Below the pieces are notes generated by a model. The model was given only the letters and a program-made list of their open reading frames with translations. It was not told the origin of the DNA and did no database searches. A stretch of 64,000 bases of DNA from Bedellia somnulentella (taxonomy: Eukaryota; Arthropoda; Insecta; Lepidoptera; Bedelliidae). This document shows positions 11,537 through 26,500 of the stretch, one piece after another; position 1 is the first letter of the stretch, and each line of letters starts with the position of its first letter. The position numbers and the translations under genes were made by a program. The stretch is taken from assembly GCA_963576735.1 (NCBI GenBank), contig OY755175.1, forward strand, positions 15,020,401 through 15,084,400. Direction: 5' to 3'.

Positions 11537-14500
11537 CTGGAAAGAAGAATGAGTTATTTTAGTATTGTGATGACTAAAGAGTGTTCAATTACGGGTGAAC
11601 AAAACTTAATCACATGTTATGTCAACGCATTGATTAACGTAACTCATGTAGCTGAGTAGTCAAAATGCAATATTTCATTCCCGAAACATATGCCTGAAAG
11701 TGAATACTGGGTATGACTTAAAAGCATTTAAGCCGATTGATTTCAGAAGGGATGAGGTTTCTAACGAAAATAACTAACGTAAGGATGTGTAATTAAAAAC
11801 ATAAGGTTATGGGAGCATATACAAAGGACATTAGATATTATGATCACGATGTGAATGAACGTAAGGATGTGTAATTAAAAACATAAGGTTATGGGAGCAT
11901 ATACAAAGGACATTAGATATTATGATCACGATGTGAATGAACGTAAGGATGTGTAATTAAAAACATAAGGTTATGGGAGCATATACAAAGGACATTAGAT
12001 ATTATGATCACGATGTGAATGAACGTAAGGATGTGTAATTAAAAACATAAGGTTATGGGAGCATATACAAAGGACATTAGATATTATGATCACGATGTGA
12101 ATGAACGTAAGGATGTGTAATTAAAAACATAAGGTTATGGGAGCATATACAAAGGACATTAGATATTATGATCACGATGTGAATGAACGTAAGGATGTGT
12201 AATTAAAAACATAAGGTTATGGGAGCATATACAAAGGACATTAGATATTATGATCACGATGTGAATGAACGTAAGGATGTGTAATTAAAAACATAAGGTT
12301 ATGGGAGCATATACAAAGGACATTAGATATTATGATCACGATGTGAATGACAAGTCGCGCCAATGAATCCTTATTTGCATGAATTGAGAATATTAAATTA
12401 TTATAAGGGATTATGTTTACCAGCTATTACCAAGTGGCGAACAATAGTCTCTACCTACCCCAATGGGAATTAATGGCGTGATTATTTGTATTTATAATAT
12501 AGAAAAGACTTACTTAAAGACAGTTTTGAGTTTCTCCACCTGTTCGTCGGGATACATCTGCGCCAGTGTGGGGTCCAGGAAAGCATTCGCATATGCTAAT
12601 GGTCCTGCGTTTACTTGCACACACACGCTACCTTGCAATCTACAATAAGAATAACAACAGATATATAATATTTAATTAATATAACGTCACGTAACGTCAT
12701 TTTGACTAGTGTTTGTATACAGGATGTAAAAAAAGAAGGAACAAGCCATAGGGGTTTTTAGGCAGATTATTCTGACCTTTATTATAGGAACAATTTTGAT
12801 AGATTGGTTTAACTGAAATCATCGATAGACCTAGTGTTAGTCTAAAAGGATCATGGTATTTGAAATGAAATAATATCTACTCAACCCTGCAACATTAAAT
12901 TAAAAGCATTAACTTTGATAAAAGTTTCAACCTCTCTATTATCTATCTATAAAATAAACGCGATATAAATAGATATAGAAGTTTATTACAAATAGTATCC
13001 TCACCTAAGTTGCAATTTCTTGATATCCGGAGTGGTGACGTGCGCCACCTCGATGTATATTATACGAAAAATATATATTTATAAAAGTGTTTATCTCCAC
13101 TTAAACTATCCGATTTAGCTTAGATTCACACACATCTTTACCCCCCCCCCCAGGGCGGCCCTCAGCTGCCCGGCACACATAAAGGCATGGCGAAAAAAAA
13201 AACCTGTGGCGACCTCTAGACAGAGAACTCACTCGCATACCAGCAGCGTCATAAAAAATTCTACATCGCGGTATCAAAATGTTTGTCTAGCTAGATATAA
13301 ATAAAAATTCTAAGTTGGTACACAGCAGGGTGTACTGGCCAGTGTATCTTTTCTGTTCCCACTGTAGCGACGCGCTGTCAGTACACAATGACGCGCACAG
13401 AAACGCTAACTGTGCAAGAAGTATCACATTCCACAGCAACACGTAACCAAGCAATATACGTCACATTCGTCATCAAGACTCGTCATACAAATCCTACATC
13501 GCGCAATCGAAGTTTCTAAAAAAATGTTTTCAAGTTCCAACTTCATACATTTGGACCGCGGTCCCCAGGCACACCACCGCTGGGCGGAAGATCTTCCCTT
13601 TTCCTCCACACCACAAAACCTTACCTTAGTTGCAACTTCTTGATATCTGGCGTGGTGGCGTGGACGACTTCGCTGAGCTCGGCTACTTGAGACTCCATCT
13701 CGGAGAGAGCTACTTCTATGGGGCTCTTCTCTTCTACTTGCGTGTCGATCACGGGCACGCGCCGCTTCACATAGGGGAACCAACTTTCCGCTGGAAAATT
13801 ATGTACGTTATGTAGAATAGAATAGAAAACACTTATTGCACATCACAAAATTGCACGTCTTATGCTCGATAATGACTCCTGTTGAGTCGAAACGCGTCGC
13901 ATATTTGTGGTTGCTTGTGGCTTTCGTTTGCGGGTGTGTGCGGTGCATTGTCTGCTTTTCGATTTCTTGTAAGTGGGAGGGCGGACGGAGCACAGTGCAA
14001 GTCGCATGAAGACTGTAGGTATTTAGCAGAATGAAGCGAAGTAACTTATTAATATTTGTATTGCTGTGGATTTCCATAACACCTGATTCAATCCAAAAGA
14101 AATATTTAAAACTTCAGCAGAAAAGGAAAAGTTATTACAGTTATGTAGTAAAATTTGTACTTATATTTTAGTATCTTTTCCCCTCTCTATTTTTATGGTG
14201 TGGCTGAGGAATTCGATATTCTGAAGCTCTAACCTTTTTGGGAATTATAATTGTGAATCTATTTGGGTTAAATATTATCAAATTTTGGCTGTCTTATCCT
14301 TTACGTAAACTAGTATGAGATGAGTAGACTATAATCGTTTTTGGTTAACACTGTCATGATTGTTTTTTTTAGATAAATAAATACATACATTTACTCATAA
14401 ATTTTTCAGCCATATTTAGTAGTTGTGTGGAGAAAGGACTGGAAAATAAAGGTTGTTGGCGATGGGTTTCCAAACGCATCGCCCAAAAAACACTTAAAGA

Positions 14501-17500
14501 GCCCCACGTTCCTAAGTCGCCTCTTATAACACCCGCGGGAATAAATGGTTTAGTATTATTAGATTGTAGATAAATAAAAATAGCCGTGTAGTGTCGGCTT
14601 AGAATGTCGCTACCCCTTTCTACCCACGGGTGTCGTAAGAGGTGACTAAGGGTATTGGGGCTTTTTATTGGATTTTTGGGCGATGCGGTTGGAGACCCAT
14701 CACCAAAAACCTTTATTTTTACCATCTTTCCTCAATTCAACTTCCAAAAGTGGTTGAGGAATTTATAATTCCTTAGCTCTGGCTACCCCTTCCAGGGAAA
14801 TATAACCGTGAGTATATGTGTGTATAAATAAATGTTCTAAAATAATAAATACAGGAAAACGATGCAATGTTTAGAGACAATTCCTGCCACATGCTGCAAT
14901 AAATTAGACCGGTATTCTACCACGGATCTATACGATTTAGATCCGGGCTTATGAAGCTGACAACTCCCTTTAGCGCAAACACTTATTAGTTTCACTCGCA
15001 ATGAACATAATCTAAATCATAACCAATTAAAAAAGAAACCTATGTAGTGATAGTATTATTAAATAAATGTTTATGGTGAATGTTCGTTTGAAAAAAAGTA
15101 TTACAATGTATAAATCTACTCTTGAACATAATATCCTCAAATTCCTCACCAGTCAAATGCGTCAACCGCAGCCTCTGATGATGCACCGGTCCGTGGGTCG
15201 CCCCGTCCCTCGTGAAGGGTGTTTCAAAGACAAATCTTCGTACGTTGTGTGCGCGTTCAAAAGCGTTTTCGTTCGATGCGGTGCGGTGAGATGAGCCTTC
15301 GGGGGCCGACTTTACCCATGTGACTTGAATGTATGCTAGTTTGGGGTCTAGCTCTTCGCGGTTCACCTGGAGGAGTAAGTTGTAAATATGTTTAAAAAGA
15401 GTATTTTGTTAAGAAGTTATAAATTAAGTTAGTTTGCTGTGTAGTGTCGGCTAAGAATAGCACTACCCCATTTCTTCCGGTGGGTGTACGTAAGAGGCGA
15501 CTAACGGTATTGGGGCTTTTTAAGGGATTTTTGGGCGATGCGGTTGGAGACCCATCACCAACAACCTTTATTATTACACATTATTTACACACACCTTCAT
15601 ATAACAGTTATACTCTTCATATTGCACTTTATTATCTCCGTTTTGTTATTTTTTACCCACTTTTCAAATCTAAATGTAGATCATATTTTATTTCACATTT
15701 ATGGGTTATGTCTGTTACTAAGTTAAGTTTAAGTCTAAGTTTAGTTAGTTTTAACTGCTAAGTTTTTCTTCTTTGTAAGTATTGTCGGAATTTTCTGTGG
15801 ATATCTGTCACTGGCCTTATGTTTGTACTTTGTCAACCATTATGTTATTTTAAGTTATATGCTGTTGATGTCCCAAATAAAAAAAAAAAAACCATCTTTT
15901 CCCCACGCAACTTCCAAAAGTGGCTGAGGAATTTCTAATTCCTTAGCTCTGGCTACCCCTTCTAGGGATTTATAGCCGTGAGTATATGTATGTATGTATG
16001 TATGTATGTTAGAAAGGTAATAAATTAATAATCCATTTCTTATTTAAAGTCAGTGGTCAGGCAGTCAAAGGTTCTTTCTTGGTTCAAAGGTTCTGAAAAT
16101 CTTTTATAAAGTAAAAACATGTAAATAAACTGAAATTTTACAAACCATGTTTTGAAAAAATGAAAAAATGTGAATGTAAAGAGTTTCTTTATTGCTTCTT
16201 CTCTTTACAAACACCTTCCGAAGCAAGGGACTAATGATAAATTTAAAAAATTTGACTTTCAAAAAATGTTAGTTTTTAACTTAATTTTGAAGTATAACTT
16301 TTTTTTTTGGAAACACTTTTCAAATTCTTCCAAATCATACATTAACAGTACTTAATAATCAAATAAAAATAATTGTATAGATATATATATACCGGAGCAG
16401 AATCCATGATAATTTTGACGTTCTCAGCTCCGAACTTTTGCTCGTGATAGCTTCTCAAACTTTCCGAAATCTCACTCAAGGATGTTAATTTCGGCTCTTT
16501 GTATATGAATTCTACTCCCTCTTCATCTTCACCAAAGTGGCTCTTTCCAAAGAAAGCGACTCTGTAAAATCTGCCAAGCATTCTCTTCCCTGAATGGGTA
16601 ACTTCGATGACCTTGGCATATGCTTTTGTTAGGTGTTGATAGCACGTGAGGAGGGCTTGGTAATCTTTCCTCTTCTCGTATATGGGGATGACCAGTCGGT
16701 AAAGGGGACCGAGGAGTTCGTATCTCTCCGCTTTGTCGACAAACTCGGTGCAAATCATCAGCTGCTCGAGGAGAGACTGTTCATTGTAGTGCACGTCTAT
16801 CATTCCTAGAACAAGAAAAGGTGCATTTATTTGAACCGTTCAACCTTGTATACAACTTTCCTGATAACGCAGACATGTAACTAGATAAAACAAGTTTTTT
16901 TAAAATTATTTTTTGTCTACCTATTATGCGCTGTAAAATTTGTCATCACACAAATAAGTTATGTAGCCTGCGGTTGTTGCATAATCCTCTTAAAATATAA
17001 TTGTACATAACATGTGCCAGTGACAAAACTCCTATTAACAACTATTCTTATATGGATTAAGATTAAATTACTAATTATTACTAACGCAATGTGAGTCGGC
17101 TCTGTCGTGCAGGTCTTCCTAGTAGAAAGTATAGGAAAGTAAAGCCATGTATCAATAATAACTCAAACGTTCATGTAATATATCCTCGAAGAGGTTGGCA
17201 GAGGTACTAATGATTCTGAACATCACGTGACATTTTCACCTGGTGTTCAGCATACCAACGTTGTGCTGGGACAGTGTACTCATATGATTGGGGCAGGCCT
17301 ATCGCCGTTTTTATACGAATATACATGTGTCATACACTGTCACATGACTAAGTACAACTTACCCATCAGGGTTTCCTCAAGATGCTTTCCCTCACGTTAC
17401 CAATGTTACCAACCATGATAAATTAACCACTCATATGACTTTAAAAAACACAAATTAGTGTAGGCCCGGCCCGGGTTTTGAACCCTCTTTGTCTGCACTA

Positions 17501-20500
17501 TAAGCGGTGTTTTACCCACTGAGCTATCACGGAGTTGAGTATCAAGAATAAATCTTTGTTTTTCATAATAATTCAATGAAATACAAAGTTATATTTGTCT
17601 TTTTACAAAATGTGCTATGTCTTAAGAACTGTTTAGTGCATTATATTAAATGTTTAAAAAAATTGGTCAAATCAATTTTCATTGTCAGATTTTATTGAAA
17701 TTTACAACATATAAGTATATCAGATTAGTCATTTTCTTATTTAGAGGGACACACACAATTTTTACCTTTCAAGGTATTGTAAAATATTGTTTGAGACACC
17801 TCGATGACATTTTTCAAGACCTGTTTATAGATAACCTACATGTTCAATAAACATATTTTTATATATAGTTTTATAAATGGCGGGCCCACTTCGAAATATA
17901 TTTTAAGTTGGTTCTAAATCATTTAAGTGTTAGTCAGTCTCAATACTTTAGGAAATAAACTGGTAACACAAGGATAGACCGACATAACGAAATTAATATT
18001 TCGTTATGTGGGTTTCGTTTATTGCCATAACCGTACCGAAACTCTTAAAGACGTATTAAACGAAACAGTGTGATATAAGATTGTCCACTTTTTAACAGCT
18101 GCTTTTACGATATTTGACTTAAACTAAAATTCACGATTACAATAATTTCACCATCATTTCCAAACTAAGCAAAACCAACTTCGACTCTAGTGGCTATTGA
18201 ATTGTATTTCACACAAGTCTCCATTGACGTGGAGGCACAAAAATTTGGACAATACGATGACACAAAAGACGAAAATTTGTATGCTACATATCCAAACAAT
18301 TGAATCGTTTTGAAACTGTATTTTCTCACGTAAGATTGCTCACATTATAATTAGATAAGAGAGATAAATCACACATCTAGCAGCACAATAATTAGCTGTG
18401 ATGTTTATTTAGGTAGCTGTGTTTTGTTTTCCGCTCATTCATACGTCGTTTCCGGTAGCACGATATTGTTAGTGATACTGCTTAAATGTTCGTGATAAAT
18501 TATAATAGTTTACGCTAAAATTTGGAAATGTTACCAATGTAAGTATTTTTGAAAACCGTGGTTTTAAAGTTATTATTATCATGTGCAGTAATTCCGACTA
18601 ATTTGGAATATTTAAGATGGTTTTGTTATTTTAATTATGTCTTCACGTTGGGTTTCAAATTAAACACAATTACAAGGTCACAAGTGTTGTTTGAAAATTG
18701 TATACAGGATTATTTGGAGAACTTATATTAACCACATTGATTTTTTTAAAAAGCCAGAGAAGTAGTTAGTAAAACGATGAAATAAAAAAAATATAAAAAC
18801 ATACTAAGTATAGTTTAGATGTATATTTGTTTTTATCTGTGACTGTACTTTTATATGTAAATTATATTTAGCATTTAAAAATTGTTGACGTTTAAGTCAC
18901 CTACAAGATTAGATTCTTTATTTTTTAGTGTCATCAAAAATTAAAGCAAGAAAACTGACGAAACTGCTTTAAATCCAACTATATACCGCCAAACCATCTA
19001 TCAACATAGAAAACATGACGAAATAACAAATTGCTCCCGCACAGTTCGGTAGACAGAAGACGTAGGATGTTATCAATAGTCGAGTGCGCGCATTGTAGAA
19101 TCGATTGTGCTAACTCAATAACCGGCAGGTGACTCGACCGTGAATGTAGGAGCGGTGATCGGCGACCTCAGTCCCTCTCGGCATTTCACGCGATCATCAC
19201 TCATCAAATAATCGAGTTCACTTCACTAGTTTCAAGCGAATGCTCTGTAAATATTAGTAAAAGATGGGTGCGCGCGAGTGATAGGAAACGGATTCGTTAT
19301 TAGATGACAATGTAGTTCGGGTGCAGCTCCGGCGCAGGAAAATGTGAGTTGCTATTCAGATGTGAACGTTCGAGCACTTTATACACAAATGATTCTTATG
19401 TTTTCCGCCTAACACTAGCATTTGCTTTTTAAGTTCATATAAGCATTACTGATAAATCTGTAGCAATTCATGTCCTGGCGCAATTGAGACACATTGATAA
19501 ATCACCCGAAATAGATTGCAATGACCACAGCACAGAATTATAGAAGTCAAGTTTGAGCGGAGTAATGTAATACGTCGTTTCAAACTCAATTTTTGACCAC
19601 AATAGGTTATTAAGAAGTGCTGGTTAAAATTATAACCATAATTTAGTTTTATTATTGATTCTTATGTACTAAAACCATAGGGTACTCTTTTTGAAACACT
19701 GATTTGTCTGGCTGTTTTCGTCGTTAGGAGTGGTAGATAGAACTGATGAAGGTGCCACATGAAAATGAAACTTTACAGAAATAATGTCTTAGCGTGTTAA
19801 GTTTATATAATTATATTCATAATACCTTATCTGTCCTGCGTTTTCCATAATAAAATTAACTAAAAATGACATAATGTAATGAAATTCTTATTTTCGGTTA
19901 GCCTACCTGATCAGAGTTTATACACAAAATGATATAAATAAATTACATACATACATATACTCACGCCATCAGTTCCCATTGGGGTAGGCAGAGACGACCA
20001 ATCGTCTCTTGTACGGTCCTGGCAAACCTCTCGAGCTTCGTCTCCATTCATCAATGTTTTCACACATGCTCTTTTATTCTTGACACTTCGGTCGCCTGCT
20101 TTTTAAAGCATTTTCTCTATTTGATCTAAATGTGTCTAAATTACCTTTCACTTTGAGGGACCTCATCTCTACTGCATTTACTCTGCTCTGATGCTTACTG
20201 TACCTCACTCAATATTCGCTGCCATACATAAGCTAAGAAAAAACAACATCATAATGCACTGGCATTCAGGCCTTTTCGGACGCCGTCTGACTAGAAATTA
20301 GGGTATTCAGTGCTTCATTTACCACAGCACCTTTTGTAACCCTTCACTCGATATCTTCATTACACTTTTTATTCCTAGTAAACACACTTCCTAGATATAC
20401 AAACTCTTTCACTTGTACTGCTTTCTTACCATCACTCTTAATCAAGCATATTCTCATCTCTCTCAAAAAATATGGTTAGCTTTTATCCAAATTAACCCTC

Positions 20501-23500
20501 ATTCTCAGTAAATAAATTAAATATAATTATTATTCTTTAACAATCATAAAGACAGCGAAAGGTAACATGATCCGATAATAATCCGTTTTTAAACATCTAT
20601 ACAATTTTGTACGCCCATTCCCAAGTAAAAGGTGTTTAACCCAAATTAACGCAAATTATTTTTCAAAGACCGTATCTACAGTCATGTTAATATAACAATA
20701 GGCTTGTGTCCATTAAGAATAAATATAATGGATAGGGGTTTATAATGATTAATTATATTATGGAGAAAATAACAAACAATTTTAATTATTAAAAGCGTTA
20801 CATTAATAATATTTAGATTAATAATATTTTTAAAAAATAAATTTCGTAAAATGAAACCTTTAGTCACGTGACAGTGAACACCAATCAGAAAGCGATACGT
20901 CACGCCGTGTGAAACTCCAATCGTGTCTTTGACGTTGCGAGTATCACTACCGGTTCTTGATAAAATTTTGGTTGTTAACAACTAATATCAAGTTGATACA
21001 GTTTTTGCTAATTATAATTTGAAAGAATTAACCATGGAATCTGGATTCAGCAAAGCAGACAGTAATAATTTGCCCAGAATCGATGCCGTTATGCTTGGAA
21101 TTTTTTTCGCGTCGAACAGTGACTTTTGCTCATCTGAATTTCGCAATGTTAAAACTTCCTTGTAAGTATAAAATATTTACTATAAGCTTAAATGCTATGT
21201 GACATTTCAGTTCGGTACACAAGGACTTAATGTTTTGACGTACATTTTGCAAGATAATTGATACTTACTGATTTTGAGGTTATATGTACGAAGTAGGAAA
21301 AATTGCAAAATAGTAACAAACTTGTATAATTTCAGGTCTTCACGAGCCTCATATGGAGATGACGCCATAAGTTATGTCCAATAATAAAAAGAGTATAATT
21401 TAAATCTTTTTAAAAACCTCATAAAAATATATAATAAATAATAAAAAGAGTAAGTTTGTAACATTAATTAGAAAACTAAAATAAAACGTTCACTTCTAAA
21501 AATGAAACAACTTAACCTGAACTCATGTATTTATTATTTAGAAAATAGGGATTCTACAAAACACATCTAGTTTGCTCGAATTAAGTAATAGATTGTATTG
21601 TGTGAAATACATGAAATACTTACATCAAAATGATCTTCACAAAAATACATTCTTGAACCTGTTGATAAAGTATGAGCATCATCTCTTCTTGCAAGTTTTA
21701 ACCACTTTAACCGTTTTAACAAGTTTAAATAACTTGTTTGGCGTTTTTATAGTTGTGCTATCACACTGGGGCACTATACAGTACTTATAATATGAGAAAT
21801 TCATTTTTAAACGATAAAAACTAGCTATAACGTACGAAGACACGATCGCTCTTTGGTTTGTTTCGCACGGCGTGACGTCATTAAAGACGCCATGACAGTC
21901 TTGTGCGTTTTGGAACCAAATTGAAATCGGTTTTTTAAAACGCTAAATTTATAATGTAAACGCTCGATTAAAAATAAATAAACCTTTTTTGTCGATAAAA
22001 TGCCTAATAAGCTAAAGTATTAAGCAGTTATTGTAATTTAGTCAACTAGCCTATTATATGTATACAGGAAGGAGGGCGCGCGGGAGGAGCCCCCGGCCGA
22101 AGATGTGAACATGGCGGGCGCGCGCACCGAGCACGCGTGCTGCTGTGTCGGGGTCATACTGGGAGTATCGCTCACTGCTGGTAAACTTAACATATACTTG
22201 TATGGAAAAACTATCCGCTTCTCAAGTAAAGATGTGGGTTTCCCTCACCATAAGCAACCATGATAAATTAACCACACTTATGACTTTAGAAAATTCAAAT
22301 TAGTGTAGACCCGGCCCGGGATTTGAACATATATACTGGTATATTAACACCACGAAATTTGATTAACCAGAGAGGTAAGGCTTTTTGAAGTAAGAAATGT
22401 TTTATAAGTGTAATTTAGAACCCCTTCACATTCATAATGAAAAGATTTTTACACTTCAGCTAATCAATGCTTAGGCAGTCTAAAATTCTTAGACCTACAA
22501 TAATCGCCAGTTTGTACAAGTCTGCAATATAGTATTACAAGTGCAATATTTTTTACAGCTCTGATTGGGGTCATCTTAACGCGCGATCCTAAGATTGAAA
22601 GAACCGCAATTCGACAGGTCCATGTGGTATGTATATTTGAGAAATGAATTATGAATGAAAACTATCAGCCCGGCTAGTACGAGCCGTGTTTAAACTAGTT
22701 ATCGCGCGGGATAACGCAGCCATCTCTTACGCACTTACTTAGTATCGTATACTGCCATCTCATTCTAACCGTTATCGAGTCGATAAAATAGCGCTCGTGC
22801 TTGCTATACAGGAAACCTAGCACGAGCGCTATTTTATCGACTCGATATCGGCTAGAACGAGATGCCATATACGATTCTAATTAAGTTTGATGATGGCTGT
22901 TTTATACCACGCGATATCTAGTTAAAAGGCCTTTCGTACTAGCTATGCTGGTCAGAGAATTAAGTTAGTTTTTTCATATTGCAAGGACGTTTCCTTTGAA
23001 GAAAACGCTTATTTTTGCGCTAATGTAATGAGGTTCGTCAAATTTTTGTCAACTTACTAGGGATTCTTATAATTTAGGATAGTATCTGCCAATCCTAATA
23101 ATTTTGTCTCATCATGGGATATTGAACTTTTGTTTGTAGCTAATGTCCCATGGAGAGCGAACCCCGAACGAACAAGAGCTGGCCATGCTGGGCACTCCGC
23201 CACCCGAGCATGTTTTCGCGCCATATGGGGCCGGCGCCATGACTAATGTGAGTTACCAATTTACTTATTTATTTTGTATATAATCAAATCAAGCATTGTA
23301 TATGTTTTTACAATTTTTTACGACATGCTGTAGGTTTGATAGAAATTATAATTGTACACAAACACGTTTATGCGTATTTATGCGTACTAAGCTTTATCGA
23401 ATTTTTTGGATGAAACTTATTAATAATATGTTATTTCGCATTTTTTTATAAAATAGCAATTCTTAGACCGATATAAAAAACCTTTTATGAATATTCTACA

Positions 23501-26500
23501 AACAACACGTGACATTTTTATTACCGCCTAGTCTTCAGAGTAGAGTTAAATTTTTGTCCGGATCAATGTAATGTGATGATAAAGGTCATCTATATCCGTG
23601 ACCGCAAATTAACTTTTACATTTATGAGTAAACACTAAGTAATATATTCCACTCCTTGAACTAAATATTATATCACAGTATAGGCTTTAATACAAAAAAA
23701 ATATACGAGGGCGGGTCAATAAGTCCGTGACTTTTTGAATTTCTGACCTCTTTACTGAAACAGCAACACTGCTACTGTGAACAGGCATCTGTCTAAATTT
23801 TAACTTGCTGCATCAGTTAGTTTGTGTTAAACAGATATTTTTATCAGACTACTCACAAATTTGAGGAGAAAATGGAAAAAAGTAAATGTCGTGTGCTTAT
23901 TAAGCATTATTTCTTGCGAAAAAAAAAAACAATACCGAGACCAAGGCTAAGCTTGATAAATACTATGGGGACTCTGCACCATCGATTTAAATGGTAAAAA
24001 AGTGGTTTACTGAATTTCGTTGTGGCCGTACAAGCTCTGAAGATGCCGAACGTCCTGGACGCCCAGTTGAGGTCTCTACTAGTGATGTAACGAATATTCG
24101 CATTTGCATTCGCATTCGCGAATATTCGCCTGATTTTCAATATTCGCATTCGCATTCGCATTCGTGAATATCTTTTGAATAAATTGCGAATATGAAATTG
24201 CAAAAACATAGAATGTTATGACAATATTAGGTAAATTTAAATGAAACAAAATAGTATTAATACTTATATTTTCTTTTTAATTGTAAAACGTTCGAACTGA
24301 ACATCTTTTTTTTTAGAATTTACCTTTTTTGTGTTTATAAATCACAGTTCTTATGACATTACAAAACAAATCTGGTCAGAGCACTAGTGGCTTTGCGGGA
24401 AATTGCAGAAAATGTGGATGTTTTTGCATGTCATCTGGGTGACTTCACAATCGTTGCCTTGAAATATCTATGTTACAATATGTAAGAGAGTACCATAAAT
24501 TTAATATGTTAAAATTTAATTTAAAATGTTATCGCATTAGGTTTATGCCTGTAATGATCATGTTTTTTGGAATAAATAAATAAATAGTACTGTGTTCATG
24601 TTTAGGCAGTCTTATTAAGTAGGTACATAAAGTAGTGCTTTGATCAGTCTTCGTCTTGCCTACACATACACATACTTTGATAATTATTTAAACTAAACTA
24701 AACTAAATTTTTAAAATAAACTAATATAAAATAACAATAAGATTTTGTTCTAAGAAAAAAAAATCAAATCTTTATTTTCTTTTTAAAAACAAAACAACAT
24801 ACACTTAACCGCAGCTTACTTAGCCGCAGTAGCGCTGCGCGCGCCCCGCGCCCTACTTTGAATCATAGACAAACGGCGCCAAATTTGAAACCTGTATATT
24901 CGCATTCGCATCCGCATTCGCGAATGTCAACAACAGATATTCGCATTCGCATTCGTATTCGCGAATGCTTAAAAACTGACATTCGTTACATCTCTAGTCT
25001 CTACACCCGAAACAATCGAAAAAATTCACGATATGGTGTTGGCCGACCGAAGATTGAAAGTGCGAGAGTTTGTGGAAGCCGTAGGGATCTCGCATGGCTC
25101 AGTGGTTTCAATTTTGAATGATCACTTGGCCATGAGAAAGCTTTCCGCAAGATGGGCGCCGCGTTTGCTCACAGTCGACCACAAACGTAATCGTGTAACA
25201 ACTTCACAGGAAGGTTTGGCGTTGTTTAATCGCAATGTGGAGGAGTTTTTGCGCCGTTTTGTAACCGTGGACGAAACATGGATCCATTACAACACACCAG
25301 AGACCAAACAACAGTCAAAACAGTGGGTTTCTAAGGGTGAATCGGCGCCAAAGAAGGCCAAGGTGGGTTCGTCAGCCAATAAAGTTATGGCGACTGTTTT
25401 TTGGGATGCACTACTATACTATTCTTACTACTTATATATATACTTGTTCCCAAATTTTAAGAAATGGCTAGGTGGAAAAAGATTTGACTCCAATGATGAA
25501 GTCATCTCGCAAACAAAGGCCTATTTTAAGGACCTCGACAAATCTTTTTTTTTTGATAGGGATAAAAAAATTGGAGAAGCGTTGGACAAAGTGTATAAGA
25601 GCTCGAGGGAGACTACGTTGAAAAATAAAAAAATATTTTTTTATCAAAAAATCTGTGTTTTATTCCAAAAGTCACGGACTTATTGACCCACCTTCGTAAT
25701 AACGGTTGGATATACAGAATAACAAAAAAACAGTTTAATTTCAATGAGTAGCAATCTATTATATTACATAACAGACATACTAACTCCATGACGATGTAAT
25801 ATTGATGTGGCGTAGTTCCTTCCTGCCATTTTTTGTGACCATGACGAAACATACAATTGCTGATGTGTGGGAACAAGTGAAGTTATTAAGTTCACTGTTG
25901 TTTAATAACAGATTTTGGTTTACATTTTACATGTAAAGTACTTTAGAAAGTGATAGCATTGACCTGCTTATTGAGGAAGTACAAATGATTCTCTCGTGAG
26001 GCATGTTGAGAAATGAATAAATTAGTCAAAGGACCTTTTGATTGATCGATTGTCAGTTATTATTAATTAATTCATAATAGTCGTAAAGTGGATTACGTAA
26101 AAGATATATTTCGTTTTTCAATCCTTCAATTATCCCCGTCTATGGGTCTTCTAATATAAAAGGATTAGGAAAATGCGTGAAAGTTGGTTTCAGTGCCTAG
26201 AAAATTTTACTAGAACATGCATATCCTTTATTAATCAACTTCATTTTAACGTTATTAACATCAGTACATAAATTTATTTAATGACCACTACATTGCTGAA
26301 CTTCATAAGAAAAGCCGTTTTATTATTAGTTATATTGAATTAACGGGGTTGAACGTTCAGGAGAAGTTAATCCTAACTATTATTACAACGCCTAATATCT
26401 GCTAAATATATCATTCTGAACGAAACACAAAAAGAGTATCATTCGGGATCGCTTTCAATCCCCAACACACCAATAACAATCATTTAATCAAACCGCATGC

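Larger units (their letters stand above)
23706..25696 (+). mobile_element. mariner-family element, interrupted
   Basis: Inverted ends cgagggcgggtcaataagtc (left) and gacttattgacccaccttcg (right), each flanked by TA. The transposase is broken by a frameshift near 23920-24000, a hAT MITE (24080-24996) and an internal deletion near 25413. Non-functional. Confidence 0.92.

Noticed and set aside
11776..12349. CRISPR-like array
   Set aside because: The 82-bp units are contiguous with no variable spacers, and the context is a eukaryotic intron.
13005..13052. Mutually exclusive partner of DOCK exon 30
   Set aside because: The only available acceptor enters in phase 0 whereas exon 29 leaves phase 1; kept as a fragment of interest, not a gene exon.
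13424..13783. 119-aa minus-strand frame with ATG
   Set aside because: A different frame of DOCK exon 30 running through its donor into the intron; the exon's real frame matches DHR2.
16529..16753. 74-aa minus-strand frame
   Set aside because: Alternative frame within DOCK exon 28.
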